Translations under genes and position numbers: made by a program | Notes under the pieces: generated by a model | What the model was told of the DNA's origin: nothing | Seen by the model: the letters and a program-made list of their open reading frames with translations, nothing else | The model's database searches: none | Source of the DNA: Arthrospira sp. PCC 9108 | GTDB lineage: Bacteria > Cyanobacteriota > Cyanobacteriia > Cyanobacteriales > Microcoleaceae | DNA length: 64,000 nt | Reading direction: 5' to 3' | Assembly: GCA_016745315.1 (NCBI GenBank) | Contig: CP066886.1 | Coordinates: forward strand, 6,572,501-6,636,500 | Part shown: in pieces, positions 17,061 through 25,577 of the stretch | How the letters are laid out: the number at the start of each line of letters is the position of its first letter | Numbering within the stretch: the first letter of the stretch is position 1

Positions 17061-17867
17061 TTACCAATTTATTGTTTGTTCTAACCCAACAATATTGGTT
17101 ACGCTATCCTCAGTTATAGCATAGATAGAAGCTGTTGATTTTAGTTCATCATCCCACCCAGCGTTAGGAGGTAAATATAGGCATTGATAAGGTACACAGT
17201 TACTGATATCACCGTGACAAAACCATACCCCTACAGAACCTACGTTTTGTAAGTGCAACCTATACCGATTAATATTTGAGGGTCTAACTAATGTGGGGGT
17301 ATTGCCTATTGTCACCCCAAAATTTTCGGGTTGTGTCAATGTAGGGGTTTGAGGAACTGTATCGAGTTGATATTCAGCCATGCCCAAAATATTAATAGAA
17401 TCATTGTTATGTAACTGAGTTAAACACCTAGCTTTAACTATTGAGTTGCTATCAATTGCTAAACCTTCGTTTTGATTAGTGATTAATTCAATTAACAGGT
17501 TTTCGGTGTGAATGCCTCCATAATATGGCAATTTGACAATCCCTAAATTTAACCCGTTTTCTGTTGCCATATTCCCATAAAATATTTGTAAATCTACCGC
17601 TTCCTGCAACACTTCCTGTTTTTTTTCCCACCGTTGGTAATAGCTATCTTCCGGGTAAATTTTGGGGATTTGTGATTGTGCAATACTGGGAGTGTAACAT
17701 CTAGCGTTTAACGATGATATATAGCTGTAAATACCGATATCATATTTATATCTTTCTGTTATTAATGATTCTAAAGTAGTCCCGTTAAATAACTCTATGG
17801 CGTTACTCCAGTTAGCAGCGTTGATATTAGCCGTGATATTTTTAACACCTCTCACCATTTTAACCAC
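17061..17867 (-). CDS. phage-like tail-associated hypothetical protein
   Basis: This is the first gene of the leftward block (268 residues). The front (residues 1-100) is helical and includes SYYQRWEKKQEVLQEAVDLQ; the rest is beta-rich and ends in repeated segments of about 60 residues (PTLVRPSNINRYRLHLQN, VGVWFCHGDISNCVPYQC) resembling the neighbour at 16687. Position before a small beta protein and a tail fibre suggests a fibre-attachment or baseplate protein. Function is not established. Confidence 0.5.
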   Translation of the reverse strand: MVKMVRGVKNITANINAANWSNAIELFNGTTLESLITERYKYDIGIYSYISSLNARCYTPSIAQSQIPKIYPEDSYYQRWEKKQEVLQEAVDLQIFYGNMATENGLNLGIVKLPYYGGIHTENLLIELITNQNEGLAIDSNSIVKARCLTQLHNNDSINILGMAEYQLDTVPQTPTLTQPENFGVTIGNTPTLVRPSNINRYRLHLQNVGSVGVWFCHGDISNCVPYQCLYLPPNAGWDDELKSTASIYAITEDSVTNIVGLEQTINW

Positions 17868-17921
17868 CTATTAATAAATTATTTGTTAGTATAATATTAC
17901 TACTTTAATGCGATTATTTAA

Positions 17922-18224
17922 ATGGTTAGAGACACTATAAAAATTAAAGATACTATTAGGTCAAGCACACCCAGGAATATTGGTAGGTCAGGCGGGGTTG
18001 GTAGGTCAGGCGGTGTAAGTTCAGGTTTAGCAGGAGATTTAGGTGACCAAACATCTTCAACAATGGACTTTGGTAGGGGTTTACCGTATGCAAGGGAAAG
18101 AGATAGAGGAGGTGTTCCCGGATTAGTAAATCCTTGGGACCCAATTACCAGAGTGCCGCGTGGAATTAACCCAGAAGACCATGGTAGGTGGAAAAGAGAA
18201 GACGAGGCCACGACGAGTAGATGA
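17922..18224 (+). CDS. Gly/Arg-rich element protein, probably the front part of the next gene
   Basis: The 100-residue frame opens the rightward block, 54 bases from the divergent leftward gene. It is Gly/Arg/Ser-rich with repeats (GRSGGVGRSGGVSSG) and then WDPITRVPRGINPEDHGRW. It ends in KREDEATTSR while the overlapping next frame takes over with KEKTRPRRVDDDTRRVDEE. The sequence at the switch is a short repeat (ACGACGAGTAGA twice, 18211-18245), so a slip during replication may have split one gene in two. As it stands the two frames overlap by 65 bases. Confidence 0.4.
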   Translation: MVRDTIKIKDTIRSSTPRNIGRSGGVGRSGGVSSGLAGDLGDQTSSTMDFGRGLPYARERDRGGVPGLVNPWDPITRVPRGINPEDHGRWKREDEATTSR

Positions 18225-19158
18225 TGACACACGACGAGTAGACGAGGAACCCCCAAAAAGAGATGAACCAAAGGGAGGAAAAAAACCTAGGGGAAAGGGT
18301 GGCGCTGGTAGAGGTTTTGGCGGTCCTAATAGCGGTGACGAGGTAGATGATGATAAAGGAAGGCGGCCACCAAAACCGGGGAACGAAATGCCAGACCCTC
18401 GTGATTATCCTGTTAAAAATAATGATAAATGGCATTTAATGATTTTTGCTCAAATAGTAAATAGTAGACTTAGCAGTGGAACATCTAGTATTAATAGGCA
18501 TTGGTGGAGAAAGCAGGAATCAACAACGTCAAATTTTAGACTTAATAAGATTGGATTAGATGTGTTTATAGAGTGGGAAGAATCATGGAATGATTCAGAG
18601 TACAATTACGAAGAGCCGATAATTGTACATAATGATTATGTTAAACATCGTAAGTTATACCCGTTAAAACCTTACTATATGAATTCAGGTTGTGAAAATG
18701 TTTCATTTAATAGTTTTTATAACTCTGAATATAACGCTTCATGTCGTGGTCCAAATAGGCTTAGTATTAGTCCATTATTCGGGTCTATCTTTTACCGTTT
18801 AACTCCAACCACAACCTGGACAGACGTAACAACTGTTTGGACTAAAGACCCGGAAGCAATGTTAGAGTATATACATTTATGGGAAGTTCCATATGCTGAT
18901 AGAGGTCATCAATCATACTACGAATATGAGTCTGACATATTTTCGAATGCCTATCGAGGTAGGTGGTATGAAAATACATACTGGTATCCAGTATTTCCTA
19001 CGAGTACTAGATTAAACTACACCTCCTTAGACGGTACACGAATTTGGGAGAACACCCGTAATTATAGCTATAAACTATGGATTCTGTCTGAAGATAAAGA
19101 TTATTTGCCGCCAGAAAACAACGTTCGTCAAATCACAATACCAGACAGACATGAATGA
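18160..19158 (+). CDS. element protein with charged N-terminus and Tyr/Trp-rich C-terminal domain
   Basis: The frame is read from a GTG, which may be artificial because the upstream frame (17922) looks like its true front. Residues 1-85 are highly charged and low complexity (Arg, Asp, Pro, Gly). Residues 90-330 form a beta-rich domain with many Tyr and Trp (HWWRKQESTTSNFRLNKIG, YVKHRKLYPLKPYYMNSG, GRWYENTYWYPVF). No family is recognised. A surface-exposed or particle protein of the element is possible. Its stop overlaps the next start by 8 bases. Confidence 0.5.
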   Translation: MELTQKTMVGGKEKTRPRRVDDDTRRVDEEPPKRDEPKGGKKPRGKGGAGRGFGGPNSGDEVDDDKGRRPPKPGNEMPDPRDYPVKNNDKWHLMIFAQIVNSRLSSGTSSINRHWWRKQESTTSNFRLNKIGLDVFIEWEESWNDSEYNYEEPIIVHNDYVKHRKLYPLKPYYMNSGCENVSFNSFYNSEYNASCRGPNRLSISPLFGSIFYRLTPTTTWTDVTTVWTKDPEAMLEYIHLWEVPYADRGHQSYYEYESDIFSNAYRGRWYENTYWYPVFPTSTRLNYTSLDGTRIWENTRNYSYKLWILSEDKDYLPPENNVRQITIPDRHE

Positions 19159-19553
19159 AGAATGCTGTGGAATGATTAGAAGGATTTACGAGTTCCTAGA
19201 CCCTGAATACTTTCCGGCTGAAATGCCGGAAAAAATAACGGTTAATGCTGATAATCCAGAGAACAGAATTAAACGAATAAACACATTGCCAGAAACCTTG
19301 GAAAAATATCACCTGGACCCCCGACTTTTATAGTCCGTTCTTTAATCGTTACATCGAAGTTAAGGGAGTATTAACTGATTCATTTAAGCTAAAAATGCAG
19401 TTATTGCAGTACCTTAATCCTGGTTTAGTCAATCAGTGTTGGTTTGTTATAAGGGGGACATCCTACCGATGGCAAGGCATCTCATTTATCAATATCGACG
19501 AGTTTAAGGGGCTTTTGAAAAACTTAGAGATTCCAAGGGTAAACAATGAATAA
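19151..19553 (+). pseudogene. small element gene split by a frameshift
   Basis: The frame from 19151 reads MNEECCGMIRRIYEFLDPEY and so on to a stop at 19333 (EKYHLDPRLL). In another frame, an uninterrupted stretch runs ITWTPDFYSPFFNRYIEVKG to a stop at 19553, with no start codon until 19393. That stop overlaps the next ATG by 8 bases, the normal coupling in this block, so the second stretch is probably real coding. Removing one A from the AAAAA run at about 19301 joins the two into a protein of about 133 residues. The product is not recognised. Confidence 0.5.
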
Positions 19554-19848
19554 ACTACACTACAAGGGGTTATTTTCTATTGACGGTGAGTTAATAAACA
19601 CCACCTATAACCCACACCTATTTGAGTCAGAAACCACTCAAATAGCCTACCGGATACTAACCCCTATAAAGGAACATAAAACCCAGGAAATCCTTGATTT
19701 AGCTTATTCCTATATGGGTTGTTATAGCCCTAGGGGGGACTACAGAGGTCACGCTACAGCAAGGTTGACAAATGAAGGCAGCCTACGAGTATCAATTGTT
19801 GGTAACCCTCAATTTTGGGAGGTATGTAAAAAATTTCAAACGTCATAA
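19546..19848 (+). CDS. hypothetical element protein
   Basis: The 100-residue protein is unrecognised. It has mixed alpha/beta sequence with HYKGLFSIDGELINTTYNPH at the front and TARLTNEGSLRVSIVGNPQF near the end. It begins inside the end of the previous gene (ATGAATAA overlap), so it is translated with it. Confidence 0.5.
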   Translation: MNKLHYKGLFSIDGELINTTYNPHLFESETTQIAYRILTPIKEHKTQEILDLAYSYMGCYSPRGDYRGHATARLTNEGSLRVSIVGNPQFWEVCKKFQTS

Positions 19849-19872
19849 TCAATCATCAAAGGATAGTTAATC

Positions 19873-20589
19873 ATGAGTATCGGATATTACGGCAAAAAAC
19901 AGGACGATAAATTTAGTTATTGCAGTGCAGTTAAGCCCGGTGAAACGGCAACCTTTCTAATTGTTGATTATGCATAATTCCGAATTAAGTCACCTCATTT
20001 ATGGATATTCGGGAAAGGTGTATCAGGGGATTTTTCTAACTTCAATGATAGGGATTGGAGTTATTCCAAAGGTGATAAAGAATTAATTGCTGTACGGTTT
20101 TGTATTGAAAAATACGAGACTGAATATAACGGCAAAAAACGAGAATACACCCCTACATCTCCAGAACTCGCATTGCTTAAAATAGTCGAAAGTGACTCAA
20201 TGCTTACAGACGGTTCTGTGATGTTTACAGCAACAATAAATCTAAGTCAATCATCAGTCAGACCTTCTGACAGGATATTAGAGGGAAATATCGGAGACGA
20301 TAATTTAAACTCTGATATTTCTAATATCTTAGAAATTGAATGTATTAATCCATTCAATCAATCTTTCGCTACTTACTCAATCGGAGATATTGACGCTTTC
20401 ATTGAATCCAAAACTAAAAATAAAGCAGGATTTAATGGAAAGGCAAAATACAAAACCTTCGAGGAAAGGTTAACAGAAGGGGCTAAGGTTTTGGATTGTG
20501 ACCCTAGCTTTGAGAGTCTTTATAACAAGGTTAAACAACTTGATTCTAATGTATTAATTGCATTAATTGAATTACTGCGATTAATGTAG
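19873..20589 (+). pseudogene. element gene interrupted by one in-frame stop
   Basis: ATG at 19873 (MSIGYYGKKQDDKFSYCSAV) runs 34 codons to TAA at 19975-19977, and the very same frame then stays open for 204 codons (FRIKSPHLWIFGKGVSGDFS onward) to 20589. Reading through gives a 239-residue protein; one base change would restore it. The last 139 codons can be read from a TTG at 20173, but the homogeneous frame before it argues for one gene. The family is not recognised; position just before an ATPase gene suggests a DNA-binding or replication role, which is only a guess. Confidence 0.6.
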
Positions 20590-20602
20590 TCACAAATAAA
20601 TC

Positions 20603-20622
20603 CCCCCTAAATATTTAGGGGG
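20603..20622 (+). terminator. perfect 20-bp palindrome between element genes
   Basis: CCCCCTAAAT is followed directly by its reverse complement ATTTAGGGGG. The RNA would form a GC-clamped hairpin, without a clear U-run after it, so it could be a terminator, an operator or a replication site. It shares the CCCCTA word with the arms. Confidence 0.5.
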
Positions 20623-20673
20623 AATAACTACCATACCATGTCAACAAGTCAAGAGCGATAAGAGGTTACTACC

Positions 20674-21294
20674 ATGTCTGAGGACTATATTGATTATAGA
20701 CTAATTAGAAGTCAGATGTCATCTGAACTAGAAGAAATAATCACAGAAGGCAACCTGGGTGAGCAATTAGAGTCTGTTTTACGGGCTGTCTGTGTTCTAC
20801 CATATCCTGATATTCAGTTTCCAATTATCGCCTCGTTTATAGCGTCTCCAGTAACGTTAATGTCTACCGCTGGTATCCTGTTCCTTTGGGGGTCTAGCGG
20901 TACTGGAAAGTCACAGGTAGCTACCGTAGCATCTGAACTATACAAGACAACCTCGGTGCTTGCTAATAGCACTTTCGCTTCACTGAGAAACAAGATACAA
21001 CATGAACGATTTTATGACCCCCTTCAATGTGAATTTGAGAAAAATTTTATATTGGTATGGGAAGATATCACCCCTAGCTTATTAATTGAAAATGAGAATA
21101 TGTTATCGCTTTTCAAGGTGTTAAACCGCAAAAATAGCCGAATAACCATCAGTAGTCAGACACCGGGAACTAACATGATTTTTAATGCTTTCGCTTTAAA
21201 GGTGATTAATTCAATACATCCATTGTGGACATTTTGGGAGTTAAACGAACTCAAAAGACGGATGTTTCCTATATGGTTTAAAAAGAGACTATGA
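20674..21294 (+). CDS. P-loop ATPase of the element (helicase- or terminase-like)
   Basis: The 206-residue protein has Walker A WGSSGTGKSQVATVA near residue 72 and a Walker B-like NFILVWEDITPS near 128, followed by a sensor-like SRITISSQTPGTN near 163. This order is that of AAA+/superfamily 3-like ATPases found in viral replication proteins, but it is much shorter than a full helicase and lacks an obvious primase. It could be a DNA-packaging or DnaC-like loader ATPase. The next gene overlaps it by four bases (ATGA). Confidence 0.6.
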   Translation: MSEDYIDYRLIRSQMSSELEEIITEGNLGEQLESVLRAVCVLPYPDIQFPIIASFIASPVTLMSTAGILFLWGSSGTGKSQVATVASELYKTTSVLANSTFASLRNKIQHERFYDPLQCEFEKNFILVWEDITPSLLIENENMLSLFKVLNRKNSRITISSQTPGTNMIFNAFALKVINSIHPLWTFWELNELKRRMFPIWFKKRL

Positions 21295-21869
21295 CATCAG
21301 AGGAATATAGGGGCAATGGTTACGAGTTAAGTGATTTAAACGATGTAGAGGATATTACGCTTGATAAATTATCATCTCAATTAGAAATTTTCTGGAGAAA
21401 TATCGATAACTGCAATCAATACAGCAAGGTCAAAAAACAACTACAGAAACACAAAAAAGATATCATTAACGCTAGGTTATCAAGTGAAATTATTGTCACC
21501 CATTCATTGATTTATCAATTATCTATCAATGAATCAATTAAACGCTTCAATGATTACTGGGATTTTGTTAATGAAAAAATCTTGACTATATCATCAGGTA
21601 CTGAACAATTTTTAGACAGTTTTATCACTCAAGGTATTGAGGCAAAAATGAAACAAAACAACCAGGCAATTAACGCGGGATGTCCTGAGTTAACCGAGGT
21701 TGTAACTGATATCGACCCGAAAGCGTTAAAAGAAGCCATTGAGAGAGCTAAAACAGATGGATATCTTGATAGTCGCGTTAATGTTTCAGAGTTGACTAAT
21801 CTAATGAAAAATAGAGGATATAATATGATTAATCAGAACGGCAAAAATGTTTGGAAACACATCATATAG
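21291..21869 (+). CDS. hypothetical protein translationally coupled to the ATPase
   Basis: The 192-residue protein overlaps the ATPase gene by ATGA. It is helical and charged with a coiled-coil-like stretch (KVKKQLQKHKKDIINARLSS). It ends in a helix-turn-helix/winged-helix-like region (ALKEAIERAKTDGYLDSRVN, NVWKHII) of the kind found at the end of phage-plasmid primases. Together with the ATPase it may form one functional unit, perhaps once a single gene. No family assignment. Confidence 0.5.
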   Translation: MTSEEYRGNGYELSDLNDVEDITLDKLSSQLEIFWRNIDNCNQYSKVKKQLQKHKKDIINARLSSEIIVTHSLIYQLSINESIKRFNDYWDFVNEKILTISSGTEQFLDSFITQGIEAKMKQNNQAINAGCPELTEVVTDIDPKALKEAIERAKTDGYLDSRVNVSELTNLMKNRGYNMINQNGKNVWKHII

Positions 21870-21881
21870 GAGACCAAAAAA

Positions 21882-22103
21882 ATGACTCAAACCAACACAA
21901 ATGCCATTATAAAGGCAAGGTTTAAAACATTTAAACAAATGGTAGATAGTACAGTCTACAACGCCAACAGAGAAGACGCTAAAGAAACGTTAATTTCAAT
22001 AATGAATGATTGCGAGATTGAGTTATCCTTAGCAGAAGCAAAAAAACAATTATTGCTCAAACAGCTTAATTATATTAAGCATTTACTAACCAAAATCGAA
22101 TAA
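21882..22103 (+). CDS. small helical element protein
   Basis: The 73-residue Lys-rich protein is predicted fully helical, with a C-terminal coiled coil (SLAEAKKQLLLKQLNYIKHL). A good ribosome site (TAGGAGACC) precedes its ATG, 12 bases after the previous stop. Its C-terminal half resembles that of the next small protein (E-L-x-x-A-E...L-L...K), suggesting related proteins. Function unknown. Confidence 0.5.
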   Translation: MTQTNTNAIIKARFKTFKQMVDSTVYNANREDAKETLISIMNDCEIELSLAEAKKQLLLKQLNYIKHLLTKIE

Positions 22104-22165
22104 TTTAAACCCGTCCGAAATGACGTTAAACTATCACAACTTAACCACTATCAAAGGATAAATCC

Positions 22166-22444
22166 ATGTCAATCAAATTAAGTACACCCGGATTAAACGT
22201 AGTAGAATATAGCTACATGAGTAATCGATTAAATCCTAACGTTGTAGGATTACTTGACTTAGTAGAACTTGCTATCACATCTGAACAATTCGACGAAATT
22301 GTCGAATTTATTCAAATCCACAGGCATTTTTTAAACGCGGAAATCGAGTTACTCAAAGGTATTGAAGCCTTGCTTGATGCAAAAATTACAGAACACAACA
22401 ATAATCAAAATCACCCCGATAATGATGATCACAAGTTCAATTAA
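22166..22444 (+). CDS. small helical element protein
   Basis: The 92-residue protein has a helical core (VGLLDLVELAITSEQFDEIV, LNAEIELLKGIEALLDAKIT) and a polar Asn/His/Asp tail. An AGGA ribosome site precedes the ATG. Not recognised; typical of small regulatory genes in phage early regions. Confidence 0.5.
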   Translation: MSIKLSTPGLNVVEYSYMSNRLNPNVVGLLDLVELAITSEQFDEIVEFIQIHRHFLNAEIELLKGIEALLDAKITEHNNNQNHPDNDDHKFN

Positions 22445-22462
22445 TCAATAGGAAATAAAGCC

Positions 22463-22744
22463 ATGAATGAGTTTGAACAAGAAAAAATGATGGTTATTGC
22501 AGAAATGGCTAGGGAGATTTTTGTCAGATTAGCTGGCAATAATTTAACAGCAACTCGTGAGGATAGAATCACGATAGCAGAAATTGCTCATAATTACGCT
22601 ATTGACTTTCTGGCAGTACACGAGAAATGGGTAGAATCTCAGTATCCAATTATTACTCGATTCGATTCAGACGTAATATCACCTGAATGTAACCTTAATG
22701 GTTATAACAGCGATATCCTACTGGGAGGTGATTTTCATGCCTAA
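22463..22744 (+). CDS. small acidic element protein
   Basis: The 93-residue protein is acidic and helical (MNEFEQEKMMVIAEMAREIF) and preceded by an AATAGGAAA ribosome site. Its stop codon overlaps the start of the next gene by 8 bases. Not recognised. Confidence 0.5.
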   Translation: MNEFEQEKMMVIAEMAREIFVRLAGNNLTATREDRITIAEIAHNYAIDFLAVHEKWVESQYPIITRFDSDVISPECNLNGYNSDILLGGDFHA

Positions 22745-23087
22745 GCTACTCCCAGTAGTCACACTAACAGGGTCTTACAAAGGGTTTCTGGTAGGTCATG
22801 GTAATATCTGTATCGAAGTAGGTTCTTTAGAATGGTTTAAATACCTAGAAACCCATAAATCTTTTTCAGTAGAGGTTAATGGTAAACGATTTACAGCTTG
22901 CAAAAAACTCTCAATTAATGGTTTTACCTACTGGAACCTCAAAGGGTGGGATGGTAGCGTCAATCATCACATCTACATAGGGAAATCTGACCAACTCATT
23001 GTAGACAAGCTAACAGACGTAGCGTTAGCTATGATTACTAAGTGTAAGATTAGCGGGGAGCTACCAAAACGACATTTCCTGTACTAA
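22737..23087 (+). CDS. last gene of the rightward block, hypothetical
   Basis: The best start is the ATG at 22737 (MPKLLPVVTLTGSYKGFLVG), which follows a near-perfect ribosome site GGAGGTGA, rather than the in-frame ATG 39 bases earlier. The 116-residue product is beta-rich (FSVEVNGKRFTACKKLSING, YWNLKGWDGSVNHHIYIG) and unrecognised. Its stop codon lies one base before the right inverted arm. Confidence 0.55.
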   Translation: MPKLLPVVTLTGSYKGFLVGHGNICIEVGSLEWFKYLETHKSFSVEVNGKRFTACKKLSINGFTYWNLKGWDGSVNHHIYIGKSDQLIVDKLTDVALAMITKCKISGELPKRHFLY

Positions 23088-23088
23088 A

Positions 23089-23859
23089 CCCTAACACCTA
23101 ACAGCTAACTCAATAACTTAAATGGCCCTATGGTTTCTGACTGTAGGGGTTCATTCATATTATCTGTTTTCAGTACCGAAAATACGGTATCGAAAATTAT
23201 TTATATGCTTACCCCCTAGTTTACCCACAATAAACACCCTAAGCCAAAACCTTAACCCGTCTATTAGGGGTACTGGGTTCGGCACGGGATGATTACCACC
23301 AAAAATTGGAGACTTGTCTAGCGGTATGTAGGTATCGGTTTCGATGGGGAATCAATTCTCTAGGATTATGTAGGTATCAGCGAGAGATGACGAAACAAGT
23401 CACCAGTTGAAAAGTTGTTTAGGGGTATCGCTTCAGTATGTCATAGCCAGGTTAGTCGTGATTATGCGATCGCATTTTGTTGGTAGTGAGTAGGCTCCTC
23501 AATATTTCACTAATAATCTGACTACCCCTATGGGTTTTGAAATTTGAGCCATACCCTCCCCCCATAACCGAAACAAACACTCTTAGGGGTGCGACCGATG
23601 TGATAGCAGTCAATGGTTCGTAACGAACCGATAGGCTTGCCATTGACGGGTATCACGAGAGAGTTACCCTATCGGTGTTTGGTTAGGGGGAGATAGTAGG
23701 CATTTGACAGATTGATTAAGTTGTGCTTATTGACTGAGTAATCAACCTATTGACAGAATTATTTTCCTGTGCTAGGACTAGATTGTGAGTAATATCTGAG
23801 TAATTAGGTACGACTATCGGGTTGAGTAATAACCGCTATCGCTGTCAGGATAAGGGTTT
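23089..23859 (-). repeat. right long inverted arm
   Basis: Inverted counterpart of the left arm. Similarity begins one base after the last cargo stop codon and ends at AAGGGTTT (23859), mirroring AAACCCTT at 13031. Blocks with almost no mismatch (e.g. 23226-23275, 23300-23515, 23570-23680, 23701-23792) alternate with unmatched stretches (about 23140-23215 and 23525-23560). The small unmatched part holds its own inverted repeat, TACCG-AAAATA-CGGTA (about 23174-23189). No coding frame is supported. Confidence 0.9.
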
Positions 23860-23879
23860 ATAGTTAACACACTTTGACA

Positions 23880-23953
23880 GATGCTAATTGCATAGGTAGC
23901 CTATAACCCCTATTCTACCGTTACTTAGGTGTTACTCAAAACCATAGCAGGAT
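23880..23953 (+). repeat. 74-bp perfect inverted repeat, left copy
   Basis: It starts GATGCTAATTGCATAGG and ends CATAGCAGGAT, and is identical to the reverse complement of 25504-25577. The first 13 bases contain ATGC-TAATT-GCAT, itself an inverted repeat. The two copies bracket the recombinase gene, so they are candidate recombinase sites. It lies 20 bases beyond the right arm. Confidence 0.9.
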
Positions 23954-23976
23954 CCATCAATCTGTAGCCATAAAAT

Positions 23977-23990
23977 AACCCCTAGGGGTT
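23977..23990 (-). terminator. palindrome after the integrase gene
   Basis: AACCCCTAGGGGTT is a perfect 14-bp palindrome about 40 bases beyond the integrase stop; read leftward it is followed by ATTTTAT. It could end integrase transcription. A partial repeat CTAGGGGTGTT follows at 23995. Confidence 0.4.
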
Positions 23991-24030
23991 TAATCTAGGG
24001 GTGTTAATTTATGAAAGGTTGACGATTAGA

Positions 24031-25487
24031 TTAATCTATCTGATAGATAACTCCAAGGAATAATTTAGCTTCAGAGCTATCAATATCAACCCCTAACGCT
24101 GTTAACCGTTCTATGGCTACATCCAATGGTATAGGTAACTTAGAGCATCCTTTGAGAACTTCTAACGTAGCGTCAATGCCTTCTGTTTTATATTTACCTT
24201 CATTAACGATTGTGCTATGACCCATAAGTCTAGCTCGTAACTCGATAGGTAGTCCATACTTTTCACCTAACAGGTTGTACAGTCTACGAAAAGCATATTT
24301 CTGGGTTACCGGGCATTTCATAGAGGAAATTTTTTGACTAAACGTTACGTCAAAGCCTCTAACTATGCTTTTGGGTTTACTGCCTTTTCTAGGGGTATAT
24401 TGAGGCAATAAAGGTTTTTTCAATTCCAGAAACTCAAACATTTCAGGGCTGGGAACTGGAGCAACAATCCTTCCCCCTGTTTTAATACTCACTTTCCGAC
24501 CTTCTGCGTCAGTAAAGTAAACATAGTCACCTAGCACCAAGTAATTATCCTGATTATCGGGGTCTGACAGTGCTTTGATAGTGATACCATCATCCGTTAC
24601 AAATGGCTTAGTTAGATTAACGGCGGCGGCTATCTCGGTAGCCTTAACCCATACATTACTGCCATACTCGTCACCCATAACCAACTATGCCGGCATGATT
24701 GATGTTGGTGATTTTTAATAGTATAGGCTTCTTGTTTGGTTTTAAACCACCAATCCTTAAATACATCAACAGCTATCCGTTGTTTCTTTCTGAATTGTGT
24801 TTGTTTGGCGTTAATAGGCTCAAGCTGTTTAAGCAAGTGTTCTTTGTTAGGTGATTTCTCAGCTATGGCTTTTAAGATGTAGTAACGTTCCTTGAAGGTT
24901 TTGGAGCCTACTAATTGTTCTCCATTCTGCAAGGGAATATATAGCATAGCCTTGAAACTCTCCCAGCTAGGATATTCATCCCAATTAGGAAACAACTTGA
25001 AATATACCTCTTTAGCAGTCTCGTAAGATACTAAATCACTAGCGATATCGCGAGAACGTTTCCTTCCTGTGTTGCGGTTGTACCCCGCAAAATACTCATC
25101 CTCAATTTGTTTAAAGATGTCCCGGTAGGTTATCAGATTATTCTCAATCTGATTTTTCCCTAGGATGGTTTTATCGTACCAATCCCAAAATTCACTAGCG
25201 CTAGTGATAGTCCCTAGGGCTTCTGATACCAGTTTAGCTTTCTTGACTCCATCAATAACCCCTTCTGGAGTACATTCAAGGTTAGCCGTTTTGGGTAGCC
25301 GTTTCCCGGTAGATGGTTGCTTAAACTGCAATAGTAGATTGTACCTAGCCCCGGACTTTTGTAGTTTGAGTGTCACTCCTTTGGGACATTCCCCTTTAAA
25401 GTCTTGATAGGCTTTCAAGAATCTAGCGTAACTCTCATCATAGTTACCCTTTCCCCCTACTGTAGGGGTATCAGTAGCGTTACTCAT
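24031..25487 (-). pseudogene. tyrosine recombinase (integrase) with a one-base deletion in the active-site region
   Basis: From MSNATDTPTVGGKGNYDESY the frame encodes a SAM-like core-binding domain and reaches HSWLWVTSMAVMYGLR before running into a stop (LPR, TAG at 24630-24632). One frame over the protein continues TEIAAAVNLTKPF to the normal end. Adding one C to AGG-CTACC near 24641 restores YGLRPTEIAAAVNL, the box I motif with its catalytic Arg. Box II is AFRRLYNLLGE, then MGHST with the catalytic His region, and GKYK with the presumed Tyr. Intact length would be about 485 residues. Such enzymes integrate, excise or invert DNA. It may be a true inactivating deletion, an assembly error, or less likely a programmed frameshift. 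Confidence 0.85.
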
Positions 25488-25503
25488 TTTTTACTCACTT
25501 GTT

Positions 25504-25577
25504 ATCCTGCTATGGTTTTGAGTAACACCTAAGTAACGGTAGAATAGGGGTTATAGGCTACCTATGCAATTAGCATC
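25504..25577 (-). repeat. 74-bp perfect inverted repeat, right copy
   Basis: Inverted copy of 23880-23953. It begins 17 bases upstream of the integrase start codon, so it contains the integrase promoter region. Its outer end (GATGCTAAT) also reads as the last codons of the truncated PAS gene (D-A-N), suggesting the junction with host DNA lies here. Confidence 0.9.

Larger units (their letters stand above)
13031..25577. mobile_element. phage-like integrative element with long inverted arms and a frameshifted tyrosine recombinase
   Basis: A 12.5-kb block with its own style interrupts the core genome between gcvT and the gene at 26027. It is AT-rich in the coding part, poor in GCGATCGC, and gene-dense. 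Two non-coding arms of 870 and 771 bases in inverted orientation flank divergent gene blocks. A tyrosine recombinase gene lies outside the right arm inside a perfect 74-bp inverted repeat. Tail-fibre-like genes show phage ancestry, but no capsid, terminase or portal is present, so it is a satellite, a remnant or a plasmid-like element. At least four genes carry single-base lesions, so present mobility is doubtful. Left and right limits are where repeat similarity ends, not proven att sites. Confidence 0.75.

Noticed and set aside
14525..20589. Stop-codon recoding by the element
   Set aside because: The in-frame stops are of different kinds (TGA and TAA), and single-base frameshifts occur as well, so decay explains the pattern better.
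23089..25577. tRNA gene as attachment site of the integrase
   Set aside because: No cloverleaf-like sequence was seen at either edge of the element.
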